Positions 1-6,505 are shown, counted from the first letter of the stretch. The stretch is 12,026 bases of DNA from JAAXQD01 sp032126435 (GCA_032126435.1 JAQBBE010000326.1:1-12026), one strand, 5' to 3'. Numbers and translations are program-made. Notes: generated by a model from the sequence alone, not told the origin.

Positions 1-55
1 TCGTTCCGTCTTTGAAATTCTCCCTGCTTTCAGCATTGTTTTTTTCATCAGCCAT
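1..55 (-). CDS. 5' end of an unidentified gene (partial, runs off the window)
   Basis: Reading the minus strand from 55 gives ATG and 18 open codons (MADEKNNAESRENFKDGT) to the window edge. An AGAGGT ribosome site lies about 8 bases before the ATG. A second ATG a few bases upstream (59-61 region) is in another frame and stops after three codons, so 55 is the better start. The visible residues are hydrophilic and charged with no signal peptide, so a cytoplasmic product is likely. Too little is visible to name a family. Confidence 0.5.
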   Translation of the reverse strand, partial: MADEKNNAESRENFKDGT

Positions 56-171
56 TGCTCATACCTCTTTTACGGTTCTGAACTTATTGAATGCGTAGGT
101 TCATTACAACCTGTAATTTTTATTGAGAAACACGATCCAAATTTACAGCAGTAACCCACGGCGGATGTGTT

Positions 172-202
172 CGAACGTTTTAACCTAATTGAGCGAACGT
201 TT
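172..202. repeat. direct repeat CGAACGTTT x2, 22-base period
   Basis: CGAACGTTT occurs at 172-180 and again at 194-202. The copies are 22 bases apart start to start, about two helical turns, and each contains the self-complementary core AACGTT. They lie about 120-150 bases upstream of the left-edge gene. This is compatible with a paired regulator site, but no regulator is identifiable and the function is inference. Confidence 0.35.
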
Positions 203-308
203 AGGCTTCTCCAACTGCCGTTATTAATTTCGGTGCACATCATATTTTAGCATATTTATGCAGATGGCTAAAGAAAAAGATGCACGTGCACCAGAGAAGC
301 CATGTGTT

Positions 309-402
309 AAGTGCCACCTCAAACTCCCTTTTAAAGTATAACCTTTGGAGGCCCTTGGCCATCGCATGGTTTTTATATGGATGTTGAAGCTGGGTGGCAC
401 TT
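309..402. repeat. 94-base element bounded by 10-base perfect inverted repeats
   Basis: AAGTGCCACC (309-318) and GGTGGCACTT (393-402) are perfect reverse complements. The interior holds small nested symmetries such as CCATCGCATGG (359-369 region) and GGCCCTTGGCC. There is no coding content in a believable context. Size and ends suit a palindromic intergenic repeat or miniature inverted-repeat element. Family membership cannot be shown without other genomic copies. Confidence 0.45.
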
Positions 403-538
403 GCTTGCACCCATGCCGGTTTCAAAGCGTATTCAAAGCTTTGCCTTAATAATAGCATAAAACGTGCCAAATTCATATTATAGATAATATCTGTCAAAAA
501 ATTAAATGGTTAGCTCACTTATAAAAATGATGTCATCG

Positions 539-556
539 AATATTATGAATAATATT
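539..556. repeat. AT-rich palindrome AATATTAT-GA-ATAATATT
   Basis: The two 8-base arms (539-546 and 549-556) are perfect complements around a 2-base centre. It could be a regulator site or the stem of a weak RNA hairpin. It lies 107 bases beyond the Slp gene stop codon and lacks a following T-run on the minus strand, so I do not call it a terminator. Confidence 0.35.
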
Positions 557-662
557 TGACGGGCATTTATGTAATTCATTTCACAATTTTAAGAATTCAT
601 TGTATTTTGGATAGCTTCTGTTTTTTTGAGCGAGTCTTACATCGGTTCAAGCCATTCTCCTT

Positions 663-1196
663 TTATCGATAATAGGGGTAATGGCGGTATCGGTACCCAT
701 AGTAGGGATATGGATATAACCATGGATCATAGTAAGGTTCGGGGTAATAGTATGCCTCCTTGGGCCAAAGATATATTTCACGACTTTTGATCTTGAGATA
801 GGGCTGGGGGTAGTCGTCAATTTTTTCCACCACGGCGCCGGTGATGGTGCCGGCCACAGTAATTTTACGGTCTTTGTTGTAAATTTCCGGATCCAAGAAA
901 CCTTTTTGTGAGATGATGAATCTCCCCTCTGAAAGGTCTTTTGATTGGGGTTTTTCTCCGGATCCCAGGGGAACTTGTAAGACTTTAATCAACGATTTGT
1001 CAGCCAAATTCTTTGTTTCCAGGATGTACCCGCCCAGGATCACGGTATTCCCCATGTATTTATCTTTTTCCAGAAGAAGGGTTTTAAACTGAATCGGCGG
1101 TATGGATTCCGTTCTGATCTGTTGAGAAATCACCGAACAGGATCCGAGAAAAAGCGTTATTGGTATTGCCAGCAATACCATCCACAATACTCTCAC
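663..1196 (-). CDS. Slp-family outer-membrane lipoprotein
   Basis: A 177-residue lipoprotein of the Slp type (E. coli Slp, a starvation-induced lipoprotein of unclear biochemical role, is of similar length). The start is GTG at 1194-1196: AAGGAGG sits 4 bases upstream, while the upstream ATG at 1220 has no such site. A short hydrophobic signal (about residues 4-17) ends in lipobox LGSC with the lipidated Cys at 20. Ser follows at +2, which normally sends the protein to the outer membrane. The middle contains the family-like patch NTVILGGYILETKN followed by LQVPLGSGEKP. The last 29 residues (149-177) are extremely rich in Tyr and Pro (YYYPEPYYDPW and similar), a low-complexity tail not typical of E. 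coli Slp. It lies 141 bases downstream of the phospholipase gene, so it may have its own promoter. Confidence 0.8.
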   Translation of the reverse strand: MRVLWMVLLAIPITLFLGSCSVISQQIRTESIPPIQFKTLLLEKDKYMGNTVILGGYILETKNLADKSLIKVLQVPLGSGEKPQSKDLSEGRFIISQKGFLDPEIYNKDRKITVAGTITGAVVEKIDDYPQPYLKIKSREIYLWPKEAYYYPEPYYDPWLYPYPYYGYRYRHYPYYR

Positions 1197-1255
1197 AATA
1201 CCTCCTTCGATTAAAACCAAACGTCGATTATGATAACGTGCTTGTATAAAATGAT

Positions 1256-1284
1256 GCTGTACAAATCAAAGGTGCGGATGTCAA
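1256..1284 (-). promoter_or_regulatory. possible sigma70-type promoter of the Slp-family gene
   Basis: On the minus strand TTGACA (1279-1284) is followed after 17 bases by TACAGC (1256-1261), about 60 bases before the GTG start. The -35 is perfect and the -10 is poor. A TATACA further downstream (about 1243-1248) is an alternative -10 for another pairing. The 141-base gap from the phospholipase gene supports a separate promoter, but the exact call is weak. Confidence 0.3.
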
Positions 1285-1337
1285 GCATTATACGAATGGG
1301 GTTAAAAACAACTCCCTGGCAATTACGAAAAGCCGCC

Positions 1338-2399
1338 TTATATCGGTTTTATGATCTCCCTTATTCTACCGGATTCGATTGCTTCAAAGAATTCGTCTCC
1401 CAGTTTTTTGTTTTTTTCAACGACTTTTCTCCAGTATTCTATCCGTTCTTTGTCTTTCCCAAAGAATTTCTTAAAATCTTTTCTTTCAGGGATTTTGCCA
1501 AACGGAAGACTATCAACGAATCTATTTGAGGGTGCAACAAGCACGACACTTTCCATATTTTTTTTATCAGGTTTGCGATTTAAAGACTTGTCGAACCATC
1601 CGGGTGTGATGTGCTCATAAAAATGGGGATATAAAACAAGGCCATTTTCATCGGGTAAAAACGGTATGTCCAGATGGTAATCAAGTATCCCTCCATCGCG
1701 AAAAACACCCGACACGCCGTCAATATTTGGAATCCCCTCCATCGCCATTGGAATCGAACCGGAAGACAACAATGCTGTCTTAAAATTCGATTGGGTAAGA
1801 CGATAGATGCCCAAAGGGAATTGATTCATGGACGCAAAGGGAGGTTTTTCTTTTGAAGCACAGAAAAGAGCTCTTTCAAAGAAATAACCAAGCCTGTTCC
1901 TGCTCAACCGGTTTACTCCTGCAGCAAGTGCAACGCCAAACCCTTGGACCCATAGGGTTTCACTTTTTAAAAGTCCTTTACATTTATTGGATAGAAAACA
2001 AATTCTCATGAAAGGATGTTTGATAATGTATTCTATTTCATCATCATCGATATAGGCATGAATGATTCTCCAGGACTCTTCTGTTATTTCTTTTCTTGTG
2101 GGCCTTGAATCATAGTGTTGTGCAATATATTCCCTTTCAAGTTTGCCAAGGGCATCAACCGGGTCTCTCTGACAGTAAGCAGCCATGCGAAAGGCTCCAA
2201 TTGAAGTGCCGATAAGATAAAGGGGGTCTGTCCTTTGTTTGAACTGTGACAGCAGTATCCTGTCAATTCCCGTTAAAACAAGAAATTTGGCAGCACCGGA
2301 AGCGCCGGCGATAACCTTTACCCTGGATAGATTTAATCCCTCGTCCCGGATTATTCCTATTGCTTTGCTACCGGCACGGACTGAAATATTTTCAAACAT
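1338..2399 (-). CDS. patatin-like phospholipase (serine lipid hydrolase)
   Basis: Encodes 353 residues with the two patatin hallmarks. The nucleophile elbow is GTSIG (Ser 66 counting from this ATG). The catalytic Asp is in FRDGG (Asp 235), giving the Ser-Asp dyad used by patatins to hydrolyse acyl esters of lipids. The segment VIAGASGAAK before the elbow stands where the glycine-rich oxyanion loop is expected, but it is not the classic DGGGxxG. No signal peptide or clear membrane segment, so probably cytoplasmic or peripheral. I chose ATG 2397-2399 because it overlaps the stop of the upstream mini-ORF (ATGTTTGA); a TTG six codons earlier is possible. The ribosome site is weak, which fits coupling to upstream translation. 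Substrate is unknown. Confidence 0.82.
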   Translation of the reverse strand: MFENISVRAGSKAIGIIRDEGLNLSRVKVIAGASGAAKFLVLTGIDRILLSQFKQRTDPLYLIGTSIGAFRMAAYCQRDPVDALGKLEREYIAQHYDSRPTRKEITEESWRIIHAYIDDDEIEYIIKHPFMRICFLSNKCKGLLKSETLWVQGFGVALAAGVNRLSRNRLGYFFERALFCASKEKPPFASMNQFPLGIYRLTQSNFKTALLSSGSIPMAMEGIPNIDGVSGVFRDGGILDYHLDIPFLPDENGLVLYPHFYEHITPGWFDKSLNRKPDKKNMESVVLVAPSNRFVDSLPFGKIPERKDFKKFFGKDKERIEYWRKVVEKNKKLGDEFFEAIESGRIREIIKPI

Positions 2400-2487
2400 A
2401 TCTAATTTTCGATCCAAGAATTAAAACCGGATTCTCTCCCTCGGGATTTAGCCTATATCCTATCGCTTCGGCGATCAGGACTTTCAT
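2392..2487 (-). CDS. 31-residue mini-ORF coupling kinase and phospholipase genes
   Basis: ATG at 2485-2487 overlaps the kinase stop codon (ATGA). The frame runs 31 codons (begins MKVLIAEAIGYRLNPEGENP) and its TGA at 2392-2394 lies inside the first codons of the phospholipase (ATGTTTGA). Both junctions are classic termination-reinitiation overlaps. I recognise no family. The peptide has a short hydrophobic start, a charged middle and VLILGSK near the end. It may be a real small protein, a translational bridge that carries ribosomes from kinase to phospholipase, or the remnant of an N-terminal extension of the phospholipase lost by a frameshift. The overlaps are directly seen; translation is inferred. 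Confidence 0.5.
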   Translation of the reverse strand: MKVLIAEAIGYRLNPEGENPVLILGSKIRYV

Positions 2488-5015
2488 GCGTCATCTCCTG
2501 TCAGGTGTTTTTTCATTTCTTTCTCCAGGGCCTTGAGCTCCATTTTCAGTTTTGTCAAAACCTCACCGGCCTCGTCCGTTTTCCCATTCTTTCCCAGTTC
2601 CTCGAGAAGATAGGCCGCGTCATAGGACCGTTTGGCGCCAAAATTGCCTACGGAGCCTTTCAAACTATGAGCGGCGTGCTCCAGAGCACTGGCATCACCT
2701 CTGGCAATCTCTTCCTGAATCTGGCTCAAATGCACCGGCAAGTTTTCCAGAAACAGATGGGCGATTTCCTGAAACAGTTCCTTTTGCCCGGCGACAACGT
2801 CAAGGGCCTTGGACAGATCGAAAACATCTTCGGCCGGCGGCGGTTCTTCTTCTGTCAAAGGCAGCGGCGCTTCTTCTTTTTTCTCCGTTAATCCAAAAAG
2901 CAATTTTTCGACAATTTGAAAGAGCGTTTCCGCTTGGATCGGCTTGGAAATATAATCATCCATCCCGGATGCAAGACATTTCTGACGGTCTTCTTTCAAG
3001 GCGTGGGCCGTCAGGGCGATAATAGGTATGCGCCCGCCCGTCTGCCTCTCTTTCTCCCGGATCATCCGGGTCGCCTCGAATCCGTCTAGTTCGGGCATCT
3101 GGACGTCCATCAGGATCAGATCAAAAACGTTTTTTTCAAATGCCTCCACGGCCTCTTTTCCATTGGAAGCGACAACGACGCGATGGCCCCTTGATTCTAA
3201 AAGATCCGATGCCAGTCTTTGATTGATCAAATTGTCTTCGGCCAAAAGGATGTCGAACCGCCGCCGGGCCTCCTGTACGGTATGGCGGGTGATTACAGGC
3301 GGTTTTTCTTCAGCGGGGGTGCAAAGCGTCATCATAATGGCATCCAGAAGCTCCGACTGTTTCACCGGCTTGAGCAAATATCCCGATATTCCCATCTCCT
3401 TGCACACATCTGCGTCCCCTTTCTGTCCCATGGATGTGAGGATAAGAATCTGCGTATCTCCTTTGTAAGGGCTCTCTTTTATTCTTTTAGCGACTTCAAA
3501 CCCGTCCATCTCAGGCATCTGAAAGTCCAATAAGATCAGTCGGTACGGCTTTCCGGATTCAAACGCCTCCTGGATTTTCAAAAGGGCCCCTTTCCCATCC
3601 GGAACCTCCGTGGGCACCAGGCCCCATGACGTCGTCATTTCATGGAATATTAAACGGTTGGTGGCATTATCGTCCACGATTAGAACCGGCATGCCGGACA
3701 GATCCGACTGCCTCAAGTTACTGATGGTGCTGCCTTTTCCGGGACTCAATCCAAAACGGGCATTGAAGTGAAAGGTACTTCCCGGACCTCCGATGCCGGA
3801 TGCGTCATCTTTCAACTCGCGAGGGGAGGGGCTCTCTATACGGATATGTCCGTCCATCATCTCCACAAGCTGCCTGGAAATGGTTAAACCCAGCCCGGTG
3901 CCGCCGTGTTTCCTGGTGGTGGAGCCGTCTTCCTGAGTAAAACTTTTAAAGATGGTCTCCGCTTTATCGGGAGAAACCCCAACACCGGTGTCCGAGACCA
4001 TAAAATGCAAGCGTACGGATGCGTCCTCTCGTTCTTCGGTGTCCACCCGGACGACCACCTCTCCTTGATCGGTAAATTTGATGGCATTTCCCGCCAGATT
4101 GAGGATGATCTGACGCAGCCTGGCAGGGTCGCCTTTCAAAGCGGTGGGCACGTCCGGTTTAATGTGAAAGGCCAGTTCCAACGCTTTCTCGTGCGCCCGC
4201 AAAGCCAGCATATCAGCGGCGGTCTCCAGGGTGTTTCGCAAATCAAAGTCGATCTCTTCCAGTTCCATTTTTCGGGCTTCGATCTTGGAAAAATCGAGGA
4301 TGTCGTTGATGAGGTTTAGCAGGGCATCGGCGGACATTTTTACCATATTCAGGTATTCCCGCTGTACCTGGCTCAAATTTGTTCTCAACGCCAGTTCGGT
4401 CATGCCGATGATTCCATTCATGGGGGTCCGGATCTCGTGGCTCATATTGGCCAGAAACTCGCTTTTGGCAACATTCGCTGCTTCGGCTTCAGCTTTGGCC
4501 GTGTGCAGTTCCGTTTCAACCTGTTTGCGGTCGGTGATATCAAAAAATATTCCGCTGATATATTCAATCTCTTCCTTTCGGTCAATTTTTATATATCCTC
4601 GATCCTGTATCCAGCGGATGTCTCCGGACCTGTTTCTGATTCGGTACTCCCTGGAAAACGACCGGTCATGTTTCAAGGCCTGAATAAAGCTTTCTCTTGA
4701 GGATTCAATATCTTCCTGAACGACTAAGTCGGACCATCTTATTTTCCGGGCATCGAACGCTTCCTTAGTGTAACCGGTTAAAGACGCTATCCGGTTGTCT
4801 AAGAATTCAACAGACCAGTCTCTGAATCCCTTATAAACAAACCCCGGGATATTTCCGACGAGCAATCGAAACTGCACCTCGCTTTCCTCGTCCCCGCCAT
4901 TCGACGACGGCCGTGTGCCGGACGTTTGATCAAAGGATGCTTCCGGATCCGTGGATTCTTTTTCTTCATCTTTGTTATTTTTTTTCAGATCTTCATCAGT
5001 GGGTTCATCTGTCAT
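2484..5015 (-). CDS. hybrid sensor histidine kinase, PAS-HisKA-HATPase-REC-REC-HPt
   Basis: An 843-residue multi-step phosphorelay protein. The start is ATG 5013-5015, with GGAGG 8 bases upstream; a TTG five codons earlier overlaps that site and is rejected. Order: acidic tail (1-45), PAS/PAC sensor (about 47-165, ending GIFFDITDRK), coiled-coil linker, HisKA with phospho-His 193 in SHEIRTPMNG, HATPase with N box (NLAGNAIKFT, 306-315), DTGVG and GGTGLGL, receiver 1 (VLIVDDN; phospho-Asp 497 in LLDFQMPEMDG), receiver 2 (ILLAEDN; Asp 637 in LMDVQMPELDG; Lys in SKP) and a C-terminal HPt (His 783 in AAHSLKG). No transmembrane segment is visible, so it senses a cytoplasmic signal through PAS. All phosphotransfer residues are present. 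No output domain is fused, so a separate response regulator must exist outside the window. Leads the coupled unit with the mini-ORF and phospholipase. Confidence 0.93.
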   Translation of the reverse strand: MTDEPTDEDLKKNNKDEEKESTDPEASFDQTSGTRPSSNGGDEESEVQFRLLVGNIPGFVYKGFRDWSVEFLDNRIASLTGYTKEAFDARKIRWSDLVVQEDIESSRESFIQALKHDRSFSREYRIRNRSGDIRWIQDRGYIKIDRKEEIEYISGIFFDITDRKQVETELHTAKAEAEAANVAKSEFLANMSHEIRTPMNGIIGMTELALRTNLSQVQREYLNMVKMSADALLNLINDILDFSKIEARKMELEEIDFDLRNTLETAADMLALRAHEKALELAFHIKPDVPTALKGDPARLRQIILNLAGNAIKFTDQGEVVVRVDTEEREDASVRLHFMVSDTGVGVSPDKAETIFKSFTQEDGSTTRKHGGTGLGLTISRQLVEMMDGHIRIESPSPRELKDDASGIGGPGSTFHFNARFGLSPGKGSTISNLRQSDLSGMPVLIVDDNATNRLIFHEMTTSWGLVPTEVPDGKGALLKIQEAFESGKPYRLILLDFQMPEMDGFEVAKRIKESPYKGDTQILILTSMGQKGDADVCKEMGISGYLLKPVKQSELLDAIMMTLCTPAEEKPPVITRHTVQEARRRFDILLAEDNLINQRLASDLLESRGHRVVVASNGKEAVEAFEKNVFDLILMDVQMPELDGFEATRMIREKERQTGGRIPIIALTAHALKEDRQKCLASGMDDYISKPIQAETLFQIVEKLLFGLTEKKEEAPLPLTEEEPPPAEDVFDLSKALDVVAGQKELFQEIAHLFLENLPVHLSQIQEEIARGDASALEHAAHSLKGSVGNFGAKRSYDAAYLLEELGKNGKTDEAGEVLTKLKMELKALEKEMKKHLTGDDA

Positions 5016-5269
5016 TGGAACATCCTCCAATAGTTTATGATATTGGTGTCACCCATTAAAGGGTCAATCAAGTAAAAAAACACCTCTCGCTTAAAAAAAC
5101 TGGTCATTTTTCTTGATCTTTACTCACAACAGCGCGACATTGTTTTCGTCCTAATTTGCACGTTATTTCGTTTTTATCGATTCTCGGTCAGAATATACTG
5201 ATCCGCACCAGTCACCCATCGGGATCAAGGCGGTTGTGTTTCAAGCACAATGCTTAAAGCACGGCCCCT

Positions 5270-5283
5270 GGTCCATTCGGACC
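5270..5283. repeat. small hairpin GGTCC-ATTC-GGACC
   Basis: Perfect 5-bp stem with a 4-base loop, extended outward by CTG/CAG across a bulged C. It is the outermost of three inverted repeats downstream of the transposase remnant. Confidence 0.4.
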
Positions 5284-5300
5284 CCAGAAAATCTTCGGTG

Positions 5301-5373
5301 CCATACCGTGTTCAATTGAATGTATTACAAATCTTATGGTTATTAGCCAACCCCTTACAGACTCACGGTATGG
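5301..5373. repeat. 10-base inverted repeat CCATACCGTG / CACGGTATGG
   Basis: The arms at 5301-5310 and 5364-5373 are perfect reverse complements with 53 bases between. They lie 3' of the IS1111-type transposase remnant. They could be part of a folded non-coding RNA or sub-terminal sequences of the element. Confidence 0.5.
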
Positions 5374-5410
5374 GCGAATCAGAGCATAAAAACGACCGCC
5401 GTCTGTTATG

Positions 5411-5481
5411 TGGGTGCGGCAGATACCAATCAAACCTTGTGGCTTAAGACCAACTCCAATACCGGCTCACTGCCGCACCCA
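5411..5481. repeat. 12-base perfect inverted repeat TGGGTGCGGCAG / CTGCCGCACCCA
   Basis: The arms at 5411-5422 and 5470-5481 are perfect, GC-rich and 47 bases apart. The right arm begins 6 bases beyond the transposase stop codon (5488-5490). A 12-bp GC-rich stem with a large loop in this position suggests a structured RNA at the 3' end of the element. In IS1111-type elements the guide (seeker/bridge) RNA is encoded downstream of the transposase gene. The link made here is inference. Confidence 0.5.
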
Positions 5482-5487
5482 AACCGA

Positions 5488-5936
5488 TTATCTAAAAAGC
5501 ATATCTTCATCAAACGGCACTTGATCCCTCATAATAAAATAGGAAGCACGGGTCAACTTATTAGCAAGGGCTTTGGTTGCAACAGAGCCTTGCTTTTAGC
5601 CATTTTTTGCTGATAAAATCTCTGGGCCTTTGGAATGTACCTTTTGGCAAAGTGAGCGGCCTCAACATAGGCCCAAGCTAAATATTTGTTGCCGTTCTTT
5701 TTGTTGTTCTCCCCTTTTTTCTTTCCATTTGAAAGTCTTTTACTACCAACACAACGGCAGTTGGATACGTAATTACCGACTTTTAAAAACCGAGCTATAT
5801 CTCCTACCTCAAGCATAATTGTAAGACCCAAAATTGTTCCAATTCCCGGTATGGTGATCAGCATCACAAACTCTTTGCGAAGTTGAACCTGGGTTTTTAC
5901 TTCTTTCTCAATGGTTATTTTCTGATAATCCAGCAA
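5488..5936 (-). pseudogene. IS1111/IS110-family transposase, C-terminal fragment with frameshift
   Basis: The minus strand encodes the C-terminal (transposase_20-type) domain. Hallmarks in order: TIPGIGTILGLTIMLEVGD, the CVGSKRLSNGKKKGE patch, NGNKYLAWAYVEAAHFAKRY. About 127 codons are open from 5936 to 5553. The family ending continues in another frame: VATKALANKLTRAS, then FIMRDQVPFDE, to a TAA at 5488-5490. Returning to frame near 5583-5586 needs one lost base. The N-terminal DEDD catalytic domain is missing beyond 5936, where the frame is closed by TAA. It is therefore a 5'-truncated, frameshifted remnant and inactive. The GNKYLAWAYVEAA wording matches the IS1111 subgroup better than classic IS110. 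Confidence 0.85.
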
Positions 5937-6008
5937 ACCTTAATTATGACGTTACTTTATTATTTGATGGAGGTGAAAACACTTATTCTTTAGTTCAATA
6001 TAGAAACC

Positions 6009-6027
6009 CTGGCCCTCTGGGCCAGGT
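6009..6027 (+). repeat. left-end hairpin of the IS200-like remnant
   Basis: CCTGGCCC and GGGCCAGG form a perfect 8-bp stem around a TCT loop, about 90 bases before the transposase start. In IS200 elements a left-end hairpin serves transposase recognition and blocks read-through transcription. Confidence 0.6.
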
Positions 6028-6113
6028 CAGAGTACAGAGGCTTTGCCATCTGTACGACTCAATGTTACTCAATGATCAAGATGTCCCCACAACCCATAAT
6101 CAAGGAGTAACAA

Positions 6114-6179
6114 ATGAGCCGATTTCGAAAACTAACACAAACAATCTGGCAAAATCGACAAAAATCAGAAAAAATGTAG
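6114..6179 (+). pseudogene. tnpA: IS200-type transposase tnpA, N-terminal scrap
   Basis: ATG 6114 has AAGGAG 6 bases upstream and encodes MSRFRKLTQTIWQ, the well-known N-terminus of IS200-like Y1 transposases. The frame then leaves the family sequence (which normally goes on to a CQYHIVWVPKYR-like segment) and ends at TAG 6177-6179 after 21 residues. Neither the HUH metal-binding pair nor the catalytic Tyr is present. The sequence from about 6153 to 6215 shows no transposase similarity in any frame, so most of the gene was deleted. The intact ribosome site means a 21-residue basic peptide could still be made, with no expected function. Confidence 0.7.
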
Positions 6180-6216
6180 AATTTAGATTCATAGTAAAAT
6201 CATTATACGAATCCGT

Positions 6217-6250
6217 AGACCGTCGGGAAGCCTATCCCGTGGGTCTTTTT
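6217..6250 (+). terminator. right-end hairpin / intrinsic terminator of the IS200-like remnant
   Basis: AGACC (6217-6221) pairs with GGTCT (6242-6246). After a GT/TG mismatch pair, CGGGA (6224-6228) pairs with TCCCG (6235-6239) around loop AGCCTA. TTTTT follows at once. It works as a terminator by form and probably doubles as the right-end recognition hairpin. Confidence 0.65.
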
Positions 6251-6261
6251 AATAAAACATC

Positions 6262-6290
6262 TTGACATGCTATTTATTTCTATTTAGGTA
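6262..6290 (+). promoter_or_regulatory. possible promoter of the 6297-6462 structured unit
   Basis: TTGACA (6262-6267) is a perfect -35. At 17 bases the -10 is only TAGGTA (6285-6290), which is weak. Transcription from it would start close to the 5' arm of the 14-base inverted repeat at 6297, which is why I list it. Confidence 0.3.
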
Positions 6291-6296
6291 GCACCT

Positions 6297-6462
6297 AAAT
6301 GGCTTCCCTTGTGTGCGTGCATCTTATTCTTCGGTCGTTTGTATATTCTATATATAAAATAATAAGCACTGATTGTGCGCCGAATTTAATAACGACATAA
6401 AGGGAAGCCATTTCTATGTTTGACTTCTGGGGGTTACTGGTAAGCCCCCAAGGTTTTTTTTT
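6297..6462 (+). ncRNA. candidate structured small RNA closed by a 14-bp stem (unknown family)
   Basis: AAATGGCTTCCCTT (6297-6310) and AAGGGAAGCCATTT (6400-6413) are perfect 14-base complements enclosing 89 AT-rich bases. Inside, CTTATT/AATAAG, TTCGG/CCGAA and GCAC-TGATT-GTGC can pair. Fifteen bases after the right arm an intrinsic terminator begins. A weak promoter lies just upstream, giving a transcript of about 165 nt. Alternative: a miniature inverted-repeat element with 14-base ends; I see no clear target-site duplication. A 42-codon frame from ATG 6416 overlaps the terminator and is probably not translated. Family unknown; RNA nature is inference. Confidence 0.4.
6428..6462 (+). terminator. 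intrinsic terminator
   Basis: TGGGGG (6428-6433) pairs with CCCCCA (6445-6450), and TTAC (6434-6437) pairs with GTAA (6440-6443) around a 2-base loop, with one bulged G. A run of nine T follows after AGG. It points to a plus-strand transcript ending near 6462. Confidence 0.7.
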
Positions 6463-6505
6463 GCCCTTTCAGCGCCTATCCCGCGGGTTGTTCACTATAC
6501 GTTTG

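Larger units (their letters stand above)
56..662. other. intergenic stretch, AT-rich, no convincing gene
   Basis: About 600 bases separate the minus-strand gene at the left edge from the end of the Slp-family gene. No reading frame here has a ribosome site and protein-like composition. The stretch holds a pair of direct repeats (172-202), a short element bounded by 10-base inverted repeats (309-402), a self-complementary TGCACGTGCA at 281-290, and an AT-rich palindrome (539-556). The promoter of the left-edge gene must lie here or close to 60, but I see no clear -35/-10 pair. Confidence 0.5.
5016..5487. other. intergenic: kinase upstream region and hairpin-rich tail of the IS remnant
   Basis: The part next to the kinase (5016-5110) contains its ribosome site and a small ACCC/GGGT hairpin (about 5051-5065). 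No clear -35/-10 pair is visible. The part from about 5260 to 5487 is non-coding in a believable sense and carries three inverted repeats, listed separately, directly 3' of the transposase remnant. Between 5110 and 5260 I see nothing I can name. Confidence 0.4.
6004..6256 (+). mobile_element. IS200-like miniature remnant (ends kept, transposase mostly lost)
   Basis: A short stretch carries, in order, a perfect hairpin CCTGGCCC-TCT-GGGCCAGG (6009-6027), a second hairpin GTACAGA/TCTGTAC, a strong ribosome site with the first codons of an IS200-type transposase (6114), and a terminator-like hairpin with T-run (6217-6250). Subterminal hairpins at both ends and no terminal inverted repeats are typical of the IS200/IS605 family, whose single-strand transposition reads such hairpins. 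About 250 bases instead of roughly 700 indicates an internal deletion, giving a MITE/PATE-like shell that only an intact relative could mobilise. Exact ends are uncertain. Confidence 0.65.

Noticed and set aside
240..497. 85-codon minus-strand frame in the left gap
   Set aside because: No ribosome site, odd composition, and it runs through the inverted-repeat element at 309-402, so it is probably chance coding across a repeat.
2505..4700. Several plus-strand frames of 60-156 codons opposite the kinase
   Set aside because: They are antisense shadows of a clearly assigned gene with all catalytic motifs on the minus strand.
6062..6265. 67-codon plus-strand frame, open upstream to beyond 5940
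   Set aside because: Its 5' part reads through the end hairpins of the IS200-like shell and its last codons are the terminator hairpin and T-run. The true start in this element is the ATG at 6114 in another frame.
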